From Balanoglossus misakiensis (lineage: Eukaryota; Hemichordata): a DNA stretch of 64,000 nucleotides. Positions within the stretch are counted from its first letter, which is position 1; each line of letters starts with the position of its first letter. Positions 14,787 to 29,100 of this stretch are shown here, piece after piece. Made by a program: the position numbers and the translations under genes. Location of the stretch: assembly GCA_040954595.2 (NCBI GenBank), contig CM082586.2, forward strand, positions 3,534,001-3,598,000, given 5' to 3'. The notes below the pieces were generated by a model. The model did no database searches, had not been told where the DNA came from, and saw only the letters and a list, made by a program, of their open reading frames with translations.

Positions 14787-16116
14787 ATGGCAGCTTTCAG
14801 CAGGGGAACGATGACGTCTGCTACAACTACATATAAATGTGCAAATGTGATCATTCTGCTCGCTATTGCCGTGCTGATATTTTCAGAGAAGACTGTAGAA
14901 GCACATGATGATGAGTGGGATGGTAAATTATTTAGTTATTTTTTTCCGTAAAGAAATCAGTTAATTAGAAGCGAAATTAAATATGCATCTTAAAGTTTGA
15001 TGACCTAGAAATGCAGATCTGTACATTGTTTACTTCCGGGTTTGTGCTAGGAATCCTATTTTTGTGCATTCACGACGGATTCATTTCTTGTTGTGAGTTC
15101 AGTGGAAGGGCATGTAATATCCACGTTTTGTAGCCTTGTTGTACCGCCTTTGTGAACTGAAACGCAACGTAAACAAACCCGAATCCGTTTCTGAAAATTG
15201 CTAGTGGTGGATGCTATATATAGGATTCGCACTGAATATACTATCTATAGTGTCAATCAATTTTAAGAAAGTCATATTATAAAGAAACTTCTATGGTGCT
15301 GTTCAGCTAGAATCAGCAAAGAATTTAAAGGCACAAGTGATCCACAACTGACATGGGTGCTGTCTGTTAAAGACGATATCAGAGAATTAAAACCACGACA
15401 ACGACAACAACAAACATAGGTTTACAGCATGCAGCAGATGGGACACTGACGTTATCTTCTAAAACCAGATGGCATTACCGCCCTGACTAGGCAAAAAAAA
15501 AATCCAGTCACAGCCTTGGTGATCAGACCAGCTCAATGACCAAATCAATGACACTCAGATACTCATATTTTGACAGTCAAGATCATTTCGCTTTTGAACA
15601 TCTGCACTCACAATGCTGTTGTATTCAGACAATAAAAAAGTAAATTGTAATCACTGTCACTCCACAATGCATGTTTTACTACAGCAGTCTTTCCTTGCGA
15701 TTTCGACTGAGGAGCACCCAAGGCAGGTTGGATGTCAAGGTTGCCACCAATTGACTGTTTTAATGTGTCTACACTTGATCTGATTGATGGCTCTTGAGGG
15801 CACTAGCAAGGATAAGGGTGCCTTAACAGTCATTATAATGGCTTTTCTGCATTTCTTGCATTGCATTCAAGCAGCACTTCTTTTGCCCTGCAACGAAAGC
15901 CTGGCTTAATATATGATAAAGAAAGTAATTTAAGCCATTTTGTAGCTGTCTGCTGCTGCTAGCTATTTAACTGGAAAGTGGTGTCATGTATAGCGCTGGG
16001 AGTTCAATACATTAGTTGGTTTCACCGTCTGTCAGTTAGTTAGTTAAGTTAGTAAGCTAGTTAGTCCAGTCAGTCAGTCGAGTCAGTCAGTTGAGTCAGT
16101 CAGTCAATCTGTCTCT

Positions 16117-16170
<54 letters not shown>

Positions 16171-17051
16171 ATGTATGTATGTATGTATGTATGTACATGT
16201 ATCACGTATGTGTGTGTGTGTAAGCATATTTTGGTGAAGTTGACAGTTGAAGGATCCCTCATTAAAGTTGGTATCTCACAATTTTAAAACGGTTTGCGGC
16301 GGTTTTGCAATCTCTTTGCGGGGACTGATTGTCATGAAATGGTGTTGTCCAACTCCACTGTGAATCCCCTACAGCATTGACAGGTGGAGAGTGGCTTAAA
16401 TTATTCTTGGTGAGCATCTAAAGCCATTATATATCAGTCCACAATTTTCATACAGAGGTCCACACAGTGTCAGTGTTTCATCCAGGAATGGCATCAACAA
16501 GGGGGATTGTCCCTCTCTGCCAGAATATTTGGGGGAGGGGGAATTCCATTCTGGCAAGGGTTAATGCAACAATTTTACAGGAAATTATTCTCACACATAT
16601 AAATTCAGTACACACACAGATATACTATTTCAAGCATCAGGATTTGCAAGTGTAACAGCTGTCATTTTGTTCTGAATGTCAGTGTGACTGAGATCATTTC
16701 ATGTGATGCTGGTCGTCCCTAATGACAGATTGCTTGTCGGTGCCAACATGTCAACAGAGGGTGAATCACACAATTGCCCTGTCTGAATGAAACACTGTAA
16801 ATTCCAGATGAAACATGAGGTTGTGAATGTACAGTAAAACCTATCTAAACCGAACACCAAAAGGGACTGAAGAACTTCAGTTTATAGAGGTGTCCGGTTT
16901 ATAGAGGTTCTTTTAACATATGCTTCTATGTCAAAGGAACAGGAATAGATGTTCGGTATAGACATGATTCCAGATTAGACAAGGTTCGGTTTAGACATGC
17001 AGGTTTTACAGTAGCAAGCAAGAGAAAAAATGCTTACTCAGCATTACCACT

Positions 17052-17126
<75 letters not shown>

Positions 17127-20100
17127 GGATTGGACAATATCAAAAGTGTTTTTCTCAAAATTAATATTAAGCATAGGTAGAAGAAAAGTTAATTTGACCA
17201 TTGAGTTTGACTTCTCTGATCGAGCTCTCTGTACAAAACTAGACGAAAATGACAATAGTAGAAGTGGTCATTAAAGCACTTCTCGGTGTAATCCTATTGG
17301 AGGAGACAAAGTGAACACTCTCCGAGTGTGCAAACTTCCTCAAGTTTATCAAAGTGTGATGTTGCGAAAATTGAAGTGTAGGGTTTATTGAGTGCCTCAA
17401 AAGTGAAGTTTGTTTTTGTCACTCGGGTGCTAATGAGGGTCATGGTCGCGTGGCGCAGCCTTGACTGTGATTTGGAATGTGAGTGTGGTTGCCATCAGCT
17501 TGGATAGAGTTTTGATGATTTTGGGGGTGTGATTCAATTTGGTCAACTGTAATGAATATGCTGTTTTCAAGTTTAGTTGGGGTAATGACTAAGCCAAGTT
17601 GATTTATTTTAGAAAGAGTTGGAGACAAGTTAATGTTAAAAGACAGTGACTTGAGCCATTCCTTACAACCATAAATAGAGATCCAACTGATGTAGAACAT
17701 TAGACTAAACTAATTTGGTGAAAAAAGTTATTTTTCTCCATCTTCATGGCACACCACTTTGTAAAGATCTTAGTAATTTCACGGTGTTCACTTGCAAGAA
17801 ACACTATTGAGACAAGCACAACTCAACCACTGAGGCATTGCACAAAATTGGAAAATTCCTCATTTTTGTACATTTTGGAAGAAGCTTTTGCCTTAAGGTG
17901 TGGCATCTTTGTGTTTTTTAAGATGACCTATTGTTATGTTTATTCTCAACCTGACAGATGAGGAATTTTTTGTGGACCCTGAAACACTTTTATTATTTGT
18001 TGAGGCAGGTAAACAAGGTTGATCAGATCATAAAGATGCTACGACAAAACTGACCTTTGGTTTGCATGGTTGGTTAGAACTACCTAAGAAACGGAAAGCA
18101 TTATCATCTCATATCTTCTGGTGCCCGAAGGTCTTTGACACCTTCTGTATTGAAAATCACACGCACAGCTGACTTCATGCGAATCTGAGACTATCATTTT
18201 GGCCGTAATTGACTCAGAACTGATCCGTTTTCATCAGTAGAGACATCAGCAATCTTAACCACAAACCATACTATACCAAATTATTGCCAAATGTTCAACC
18301 AATCACATCTATTTTTCATAAAAATGTTGCCATGAAACACAGCACATCTTGTGTTCATTTATATCTACCATATCCATAATGGTTTTTTCATTTCTAAAAT
18401 AACATTGTTCATGAACTTGAACTGTCATGTCTTGCTGTCATTCTTTATTACTCTATTATTAATTTTTACTTTTTAATACTACAAATAATAATAATGATAA
18501 TTTATTTAGTCCTTCTAATTTCTAAATTAATAAATTCCATTGGTTAATAGCAATAAAGTAATTTTAATAACGATATATTAAAGAACAAAGAACAAATAAT
18601 ACAAGGTATTATAAAAGAACATATGTGTCTACAAGAAGGTCAGAGAACTCCTGGTCAATGACCTTGGCCGTCATAAATGGAATTTCTCAGATGCCAGACT
18701 TGATTGTAAAAAAAATGAAATAATTATGTTTTGCAAATCCCAAAGTGTCCCCCCGCTTATCTTGAATGCGTGTCATTTTTTTTTATTTCTTGTCTCCTCA
18801 GAATATTTGCTGTGTCGGCAGTGTGGCCATGAAGTGACTCGCGCCACGGATCTGAAGAGGGTGGCCAGCGCCCAGGCATTGAGGCAACGCAACGACACCA
18901 TTCTTGGAATACCGGAGATTCTGATTCAGTTATTTCAAAATCCAACAGGTGGGTCTAAACGGGGACAGTCTCGTTTGACAGTGTCGTGGTTTTGTGATCT
19001 TCCATGTATACCAAGAGGAGGGAGCTTATATGGAATCACTTGATGTCAGTTGTGTTTTTCGGTCATTTATTTTTATGCACAAGCTGCTCTTCTTCTTCAA
19101 AACTACTAGCCTGATTGCTTTGGTTATGATTTGTGTATGGAACTGTGTTCTGGCAGTTGTATTCCGAGGTGCATGCTTATACGACATTTAAATTTGTCCA
19201 GATATGTAGAAATGGACTAGCAGGGAGGAGTGTATCTCTTGAAACTAAAAACACAAAGATGGAGGCAGTGAGCATTTAATGTATGATGGAGGAGAATAAA
19301 AGCACATTGACTGGGTTCGTTGGTTGTTGTTTGGTATGGGCAACCATTCGTTTGAAGTCACTGACCTCCCAATAAACCTCCCTGTCAACAGGCAAAAAAC
19401 AGTTCCCTAAATGTCCCTTAGATGAATGGTGCGTGATTTCTTGGCAAGGAGAAAACCCACTACGATAATTACCATAATTCTGCTTTTTAATCATCGTAAA
19501 AAAAGTTTCAACTGGAGGCAGTTTCTCTCTTGAGAGACCTTGAGTGATTAAACCTTGCCAAAAACACAGACTTCACCCTGAACTTGTGGTATAAATCACG
19601 AAGGCACCACGAGAGTCATCCAATGGCTGGAGATCTACATGTAATATAATCAGAGAACTAAATATCGTGTTGGAGCCCGGGCTAAAAGACTAGGCAATAT
19701 CCGACGACGAAAGAGTGGAGTTTTAATTCAATTTCCTGCAGGAACAAAGAGGGGGAACGAGAACAAGTGGCAATTACAACAGACTCGGAACGTCTTTACG
19801 TTTAATGAAATACACCTAAGCTACTTCTGAGCTCTTTCAATGAATTCCAAATAAATTGTTTATGATATCATTCTGATAAACTAAATCCCGGTTCTTTGTC
19901 TTTCTCCGTAAATGTTTTCCTTTGTGCGGAATTGATGCAAGGGGTTTTTCGCTTTGTTGGGGAGGCTACGCGCGGCAATGACATTGCAAGGTTGCCAGAC
20001 AAAAGAGAAATTGATGACTGATATTTTCACTCTCTCACTGTTATTGATTTTCGCTGGAAGGGAGAGTGCCGTGGGGTCTTGTGGAAATCAATTTTTTGTG

Positions 20101-23100
20101 AAGGTTCATTTTTCCCCATCTATCATAGGGACTAGTATACCTCAAGGAATATTCGTCTCAGGTCATACACACCACGAAGAACAAGAAGACTTGCAAGGGG
20201 GAGTTAATGGAACAATATCTGAACTTTTGAGAGTTTTTATTCCATGTACCAAGAAAAGTTTCTTGTTCGCCTCCCTACAGCATTCTCAAATAATCAAGTA
20301 TCCTGTGCATCAATATAACCCATGTATGTGTAAACAACTATTGTTGTTGTTGTTGACAACCGAATTCAAGCCAATGCGGTGTTCAACAGCAACAAGGTCG
20401 AATGCACTCATACTTGCCATTTCATTATGCTTGAGGGAGATGAGCAAGAAATTGCAGCTGATGTAGAAAAAAATATAATACTGAACTAATTATTCAGAAT
20501 TTACTTCTATTGCAGCTTTAATGCTTCAGGCAGATGCAGCTATGGTTGGTAGCTTCCTGGGGTCTGCATTCTACATCAAGGCCGTTCACATTTTATCCTA
20601 ATTACTGTGCTGGAATCTCGTCTAATATTTCAATCTCGGTCATGTTTTTTTCCTGAGAATTCATCTCGATATGTACGTTGTATCAGGTTCTATTACCATT
20701 GAAATGTCTCTCACAATAACATCGGAGCTCAGTTCATGGAATACTTGCATTATGCATGTACGTAAAGGCTGGGGAATAGAAAGAGAAATGAAAAGTCTTT
20801 TGTGTCGATAGCAGACCTCGTGAGAAGTAGAATATTATTCCTTCATTTCGGTATTACTTTCAGAGATTGCGTTGTAAGCAGTCCCTCTGTGTGTGGTGCC
20901 GAAATGAAAGAAGCACGTGCAGATCGATGTCGTTCACCTTCCGAGCGGCGCGTGGCATTGACCTCTGTAAATGTCGATGACCCCCAGCGTTAAGAGCGTA
21001 TACGCGCACCTGATTCAGATGCGACTGCATGTATGCGCATTTTCATTCACAGGGAACAATAACGGTCCATTACATCGGGCACAATGCCGCCTTGCGTGAC
21101 GGGGTTTGTGTGAATACCTCTGCCTGTACTTGGCATTGAGAGAACGGACTACGAGGGGGAATTAATTTGCTTCGTGAAATTGATACATGGAATTTTCTTC
21201 CTGGATGACTTTTAATTTTTTTTTAATCAACAGCGTGTGGCAAGCTCGACAATACAAAGTCAATGTTTGCTTTGAAAGTTGCAAGGTCTCCCGGTACACT
21301 TATATACCAGCTGTATTATTCCAATTAAGAGCTGATTTGAATAAAAATAGTTGAGGTCTTGGGATTTTGTTGTAATATCGCAGATACAGCAAATCTAGCA
21401 GGGTTATTTGCTTTTTTTGTCAAGCATGCACAAAGTTGGCAGATTTTTTTCTGGGATTATTCCCTAAAAGATAAGTTTAAGAAGATTACTTGGTTAATAG
21501 TATTCCCTTGGTGTTCAGGTCGTAATGTTTTTTTTCTTTGTCACAGCAGAACAAATAAAACATGTGACAATTATCATGGTTATTCCTGTTTTGAAATTAC
21601 AGGCAATCACAAGAATCCCACCACCAGCTTATTAGTCTCTCTATAATCTTGTTTCAAATAGCAGCTATTTTAATGAATGTTTCTCATAGCACTGAAAAGA
21701 TATGACAATTTTCCTGACTGTCATCGTAAATTAGTCTAAAAAATGGGGGGAAAGACAAACTTTGGCACAACGAGCGGGAAAGTTAAGGTTGTTGCTCCGA
21801 ATTTTTAGTAGTTCATTGGCTTTTAACCCAAGCCTGCGGGATTTTCTCTCTTTTGGGAAATCATCACGTTCTCCATGAAATATTGCAGAAATTTGCATAT
21901 ACATGAAGATAAAAGTATTTATTTGCAGCCATTGATTTTACCCTCCAGTCATGACATCTTTTAAAAATTTAATTCCGGCGACTATTCATTGATTTATAAC
22001 ATGGAGGATAATCATCTCATTAGGTGCTATCGTTGTGGTCCAGAAGTTTTTCCCACAAATATTCCTTGGCTGGAATTTGCTGCTTTTCGGTAAAATTTTG
22101 ACTAAACTTGAGATTTGCAGGGGGTGTCAGCCTGGGATTAAGCAAACGTACATCACTAATCGAAATGAGTGAATGCACATAGGTGTACATATATCTGTGA
22201 AATAGAAGAACATGTTTTGCTGTTCCTGAAAGCATTAGAGCATGCAACAAGCTGCGCAAATTGATAAATTACGAGATATGTCCTGCGCCATTTATAAATC
22301 ACTCCATAAAGTACATATCCTGTTGTCAAGTCGCGGAAATTATGGATAATGATGTATGGCATGATAGTGCAAAGCACAAAAGCTAAACCCTGTGTTTTTT
22401 TTATGAAAGTGCTCGGTATCAAAAACATTTATCTGTTTCGGCACCACTGATCTGCTGTTAAAGCCTGATTACAAGGCGTGTGAACGCCAGGTTTTTCTGT
22501 CAGGACAGGGACAAACCCTTAAGAATTAATCGATAAGGAATCGCGGCTTTTACAAGATAGATCATAGCTATCGGCAAAGAGTCGTGCATTCCCCGAGGAA
22601 TTTCTGATACAGCATTAATTGTTATGGTAATGACTTTCTGTTGTTTCTCCCAAATTAACGAGGCTCTTTAATTAATTGCTGTGTTGAGAATTAATACACC
22701 GCAGTCTCTCGAGTAAGTCTTCTACACCAAGTTTCGGCCTGCCCTGTCTTTGTTTGATTGTTTCTAAGACAGTTTTTGTCAGTGATGTACATGGAGCTTA
22801 TAACTCCATGTACGTCAGTGATAATGCATCATGGCCCATTGGTTGGAGCGATTGCGGCTTTGTGATTAAAGGATCGCAGGTTCAATCCTTGCCGTGGCTG
22901 TGTCCTTGTAAGGCACTTTACTTCTCGTACTCCCCCTCCCCACCCATTCAGAAGTCACGGGTCTAGCTTTGTATAGAATCTGCACCTGTTCCAGTCAACC
23001 GGTCCTCTGTAAAAACGCTGAACCAGAATTTAAAGAAAGACTGCACAATATATGACTGAAAAATCACAGTACAGTTTCAAAACCTATTCGCTAAAAGTGG

Positions 23101-26100
23101 CCAGAAAAATGTTACATAAAAAGTAGGAGGATATACCAGCCCATATATACAATGCTGCTTTTAATAGCATCAGTGTTCCAAACAAAGAAACAACATGTTT
23201 TTGAATGTCTTTGTTGTATAATTTCAATGAGAAAACTCTTCAGGCAAATTGCATCAAGATTTGCATGCACACGGGTCGTTTGTTGGAACAATGTCAAGGG
23301 CAGATCACATTAAACTATAAACGCTACAACTATTATGGACAATTTATATTCAAATTATGGTTTATGGCGATTATTTTCATAACGCATGAAAATTGTATAA
23401 ACTTGATTTTGGAGATCCTGATTTGCATTGTACATGAGAAAAGGTGATTTGGTCAAGTACATCGTCAGAAGTTGTAGTAGCGTGTGTCATTTTCCAACTG
23501 TGATCGATGTGTGAATGCAGATTTTATGGCAAAGGTACAATTGGATCTGATATCAAAGTGGATAAAGACCCTTTATACTTCCTAAGAACTGTTTAAACTT
23601 GATTTTGAAGGTCTTATTTTACAATTGTACATTAGAAAAGGTGATTTGGTCAAGTACATCAATATCAGAAGTTGTAGCTGCATGTGTCATTTTCCAGCTG
23701 TGATCGATGTGTGAATGCAGATTTTACGACGAAGTTAAACTTGGATCAGTGGATATGTCTTTCTATACTTCCTAAGAACTATATAAACTTGATTTTGAAG
23801 GTCCCTTTTTTGCAGTGTATACAACAAAAGGTGATTTGGTCAAGTACATCATCAGAAGTTAAAGTAGCTATGTCGTTTTCCAGCTGTGATCTATGTGTAA
23901 ATGCAGATTTTACGACAAAGTTAAAATTGGATCTGATATCAAAGCGTACAAGTCCCCCTCGCAATTTTCATACATTTCCACAACACTTTGAAATTGGGAG
24001 ATTACTGTACAGGGAGATTGGATGTAGATTAGTAATACTACCTGGTATATTTCTAAATTCCCTCCAAACATCTAAATAATTGAACTTGTCTCAGCATTAG
24101 CCAAATCACTGAGGTATTTACTCTTGATTCTACACATATTGTACAACAAAACAAGGTTTTATTCATTGATGAAGTATTTGGGGGAATAAATATCAGATGA
24201 CTTTGCATCTGTATGATTATCATGAATTTTTAAAAACATCCCTCATGATCTCTCCAGCACTGTCATTGAAGAACGAGGGGTCGTATTAAACACAAAGCAG
24301 AATATTTGATTTTGTTCGTGTTGATCTCTGGTTTCCCTTCTGGGTGGAAGTGAAACTGAAGTCTCAGTGTTTCTTTACATTTTGACGTAAATAATCCCCG
24401 ACCAGACGTCGGCTTTTTGTGTTTGGTTTGCTCCGAGTACAGGGCCAATGACCCCATTTGCAGTCACCAGAGATTAAATTTACATTTGTGTAGAAATAAA
24501 ATAAACCATATGGATGGTTTGTTGATACCTATCGCCTGGTAACCTCGCTCTATCTCTCTTTTCTCTCTCTCTCCCCCCCCCCCCCCCTTCCCTTGTCACA
24601 GTCACCCACTCTCTCTCTCTCTCTCTCTCTGCGAAAGTTCTGGGATTTTTGAAAAATTAAATTCATTAAAAAGTATTAACAGATCACAAAAGTTGAATGC
24701 ATTGCCCTCATTGAGGTCATCGACACTACACATGGATAAAACAGTGACAGTTTGTTTTCTTTTAGCAGGGGCTGGGTTACGTTTATTTGTGTTTTACACT
24801 TTGCAAGTTGTGCTCATGCTTTTTCAGGGGATGGGCCTTGAACACAAACTACCTCACACTTCAGGTAGGAACATTTCATGCATCGATCGCCACCCTGAGG
24901 TCATCGACAGGTTCTGAGTTTTGAGTCATTTTTTCAAAAGCTGTAAATTAATTTTTTTTAAACAAGGTAGCACGCGGAGGTTTTGTCAGTTCTAATACAG
25001 CTGTTTGTCACAGGGTGAACGACGTCCATGGTCACACCAACCCGCACAGTCAATGCCAATCTGCAACTATTTGACAGGTCTCAATTGCATTGTGTTACAA
25101 AGTAATGGCCGTGCTCCAAACAAGCGCCTATAGTTTCATCTCTTGGGGGCAAGTGTTTTTTTTTCCTGAGCGCCATGCAGGAATAACCGCCTTTCCGTGA
25201 TTTAATTAAGTTTTTAACTTTTCCACGGGGAAGAGGTTACCTGCTATATACCTGGCAGGGACATTATTAGCATCGCTTGTATACAGAATTGGGGTGCACT
25301 CACAGAGAAATCTCCGATAGGTCAATGGTCTAGAAGATTGATTTTTATTCCGCTGTAAACGTCTGCTTTATTTTACATCTCACAAATTATCCTTGCTCTT
25401 TTCACCGAGCGTTACAAATCAGTCCCCCTGTGTTTGAATTGAACCTCGGAACGCGCAGACAACAAGTGAACCGCTGTTGAATTTTTTCTGCGGAAAAACC
25501 GGGTTAATAGAAGTTCAGGGTTGGAACTGTGTTGTGACAGTTTTTGTGCGTGCGCTGGAATCAATTTGGGTTTCTTGTCGTACGAAGAAAGAGTTTGGAA
25601 AATTAAAGGTTGAGAGTTAACATTGGAGTATTGAAAAAAAAATGTCAATCAGAAGTTGACTCATTAGAGATCTCCATTAGCTCATGGACACACTGCTGTG
25701 ATTGGCTGCAACTTTTGGCAATTGTATTTTAGATGTACTGAAGTTTCTTGTTCATGTGTTTATCTTTCTACTTTCGTTTTATGGTGTGTATCATAAATTA
25801 TTTCATTGGTGTCTTTGGATGTCAGAAATGTCGACAAGATAATTAAGAGTTAATAGCTTTTAAAAACCAACGATTTAGCATGTTATGATAGAGCAGTACA
25901 GTATTAATTACTTCTGGTGACTAAAAACTAACCAAAATGATCTGGTGGCCTTGTCATTTAAATCTGGTTACCAGGGCGGTGACTTCCTGAACTGAACAGA
26001 TGGAAACACGGTCCCTTTCTAATGTTTTAAAAACTTTATTGCCGACCCCAACACAAAATGCTGGATCTGGTTTTCCTCGGGTGCGTTTGCTCGTACATTG

Positions 26101-29100
26101 TTTCCTCAACGAGCGGATCCAGACACCGAATACAGGGTGACCTGTGAGTGAACCCTCATTTGGAGTTCTTTGACCTTGCCGTCAATCAAGAACTGAGAGA
26201 GCTGCGTTTGGTGGCAACTCCTGAATGAAGTACCAATTTTGTCGCACGCTCTCTCTCAAATTCAAGTGCGAAGATTCATGAAATCCCGGTGATTTATAAA
26301 AAAAAAAAAAAACAGCTGCTTGTTGTCGGTGAAGGTCAAGGTGGATTTAATGCGCCTCTTTACAGTTCCTTATTTTCAATCGCGGACCCCATTGTTAAAC
26401 ATGATATTATAACTTGATTTCACTTTGCTGTCTGTGCATAGATATGCAGGAGTGACTCCTTTCCCCGTCCCCTACCTGCCAGCAAATTGGATTTTTTCTC
26501 CATCGCCAATCACCCGAGAAATTTAATGAGCCAAATGGATGGAAAATGAAAACACTATCGGTGCATGTGGTGATTGCGTGTAATATGCGTGCGTTTTCAC
26601 CCAACAAAAGGTGCTAAACCACTTCTTTCCCCCATTTACTATTCCAGGGAGAGCTTTTGAAGTGATTACCACCAAGAAAGCGGATGTGAAGAAATTTGAC
26701 GAAGTAAGTGAACGCTTTTTGCGTACGCCACATGGTGCATCAGTCAGCGGGGGATGCAACTGTTTTTGAATCCATGCAGGTTATTGCCTTGTTCACCTGA
26801 TGACTTCATCTCCCTGTGATGCTCTGCCAAATTGGTGTATTTTGCCTGGCATAAGTCTACCACTAGAGAGTGCTATACAAGCACCAAGCACAGCTGAAGT
26901 TTCAAGCATAAATTGCCGTTCTAGTAACGGTGCTAATCTCATGTACGGCACGATGCAAATGAGAGATAGTTATTAGAATGCCAATCAAATGATTGATGTT
27001 ATCTTATACATTTTTATACAACACAATGAGCTGACACTTAAATCTTTTGGATTGCACTGCCCAATTCCCCATTGTCACTTTTCAATTTAGCTTTTATACT
27101 TCTGTATTTAAGCTTTTGTACTGTAGAACAATCTTCTCTCTGTGAGTGCATGTCTTCACTGCACTGCTAGTTATTGTTTGGTCCAATAAACGGAGGACCC
27201 ATAATCCCCTTGTCACAAAGGCATACGCTCGTTGAAATGATATTATTGGAACTCGATTGACGATCTTGATCTTGTGATCCCAATAATGCTACATATTTCG
27301 GAGTACGCCAACATACCCCAGGTGTTTCTCCTCCAAATCTCTAATTGAAGTAAGTCGCTTTGCCCGTGACTCACAGTCTGTATCTGATTGAACCTCTCCG
27401 TAAACAACACAGTCGTCCGCGAGGAGACGGAAATTAGATTGGACGCAAATGAGGGGAGGTCACTGGTGAACAGCGAGAACAAGACGGGGGCCAAGTACAT
27501 TGCTCTGTGGTTGTCACCGTATCACAACATTCAGGCAGAGTGTCAGATGTCCCTGTCAACAATTACTTGTACGGTTCTGTCAGTCAAAAACAAAATTATA
27601 TGTGGTTGACATGATGCCTTGAACGCTGTAAAAATGTTTACAAGGAGAAGGGGGTCCGTTAGGATTTCAAAGCTACATTTTTAACTTTTCGCTATGTTTT
27701 TAGTATTTCTGTTATGTGTATATCTACTACAGTTTTTTGTTCAAATTCTTGAAACATGATGAAACGCCCATGATTTAGCTTATCAACACAACTTGTGTAT
27801 ACGGTAGTCAACATTGTTATTTATTGTGTTCCAAATGGAGAAACACTACAGGAAAGTTTAATGTAGAGTTACTGAAAGCAGCTGGTAATTTGTTTCAAAA
27901 CAAAGAAAAGTACACAGGTGTTTACCAACACCAGCTGCTATGATATGTCCACTTCGGTGGAGTAAATATTTATTGTCAAAGCGATGCCATTTATTACTTC
28001 TATCATTTCCTGCTGAAGTTAAACTCCATCAGAGTTTGAACATTAATAACACCGGATCAGAACACAACTCAGTTTCACCGACTCCCCTCTGATTGGCACC
28101 TGTGTAAACCATCCATGGTTTCAAATTGTCCCGAAGGTCGCTTAGAATCATTTTTAAAAGCCTGGTCTAAATGAAAGTTACATTGATCGCGGCTCAATGC
28201 CAAAGCTAATGGGACTTAGAGCAGAGACTATAAAATGAAATTGAATTTTGCCCAAAGATCGAATGCCGACACTTGTTATGGGCGTAATAAGCAATATAAT
28301 CAATAAGTACTTGCTGCTCCCATGCGGGTTGTACTTGCACATGATCCATCCGATTTGATTATCAAGTATGGTGCTACGTTGCATGATATCCTTCTGTGTC
28401 TTAAGTCGTGCTTTGTGTCGGAAGACGCTTAATTATTACATGGACCAAAGTATATGGGAAAGTTCTTTTCTAAGAGGAAGTGTCAGTGAAAGAAAAAATC
28501 AGCAATCAAGATGGACAGTGATGTGACTTTTCTCACTAAAATTATTTTCTGAATGTTTTCATACATCATGCAACAGAAAACTGAATATTAATTTATTTTT
28601 ATTTCTACATGTGCTTTCAGGTATACCCTGGTGATACATGGTTTCCTGGCTACAGTTGGAGGATAGCTGTGTGTCCAAGATGTGGACACCACTTAGGATG
28701 GTGGGTTGTTATCAGTTGGTTTGTTTCAGCTGAGCATTTGTGACAAAATATGACCAGTTATAGCAAGAGATTATTTAGTCAATGATATCTGAGATGCGGA
28801 GAGCCTTGGTGTCTTGACTTCTTTTCACCACTTGGGGGCGGTATCACTTGGGACAAGAAACCTGGACCGAATACTGTCATATTCAAGTTATTTAGGTAAT
28901 GAAAACACTGCATTATTTTTACTTCAGGTCGTATGAACCACACAACCATCAACACGGTAAAAGCGACACAGATGAAACATTCCTTGGTTTAATATTGGAT
29001 CATCTGATACATCAAGACTGTGAGTATGACATCTGCATATGCGCGCAAATGCAGTGTTGTAACTAAGACTTTTAGAGCAGAAAACTTCAGCACATTTTTG

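Larger units (their letters stand above)
14923..18801. other. Intron 1 of the CULT gene
   Basis: This is a 3.9-kb intron with a GTAAAT donor and a CTCCTCAG acceptor. It holds degenerate GTCA repeats (about 16030-16106), a GT/GTAT microsatellite, a MITE and a long AC microsatellite, all listed separately. I see no coding exon inside it. Confidence 0.8.
18949..26647. other. Intron 2 of the CULT gene
   Basis: This 7.7-kb intron lies between the exon with the first zinc-ligand pair and a 56-bp exon. It contains a SINE, a small hairpin flanked by direct repeats, a ~190-bp tandem triplicate and pyrimidine microsatellites. The 170-codon open frame at 19954-20466 has no recognisable domain and I do not call it. 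Homeodomain-like AATTAA/TTAATTA cores are dense around 21.9-22.7 kb. Confidence 0.75.

Noticed and set aside
17440-17700. 86-codon open frame on - in CULT intron 1
   Set aside because: It was considered as a transposon fragment, but no conserved motif could be read in any frame.
19954-20466. 170-codon open frame on + in CULT intron 2
   Set aside because: It has no recognisable domain, erratic composition and no splice context. It is probably chance.
22829-22902. tRNA gene
   Set aside because: A-box and B-box are present, but the cloverleaf stems do not pair and the flank continues as SINE sequence.
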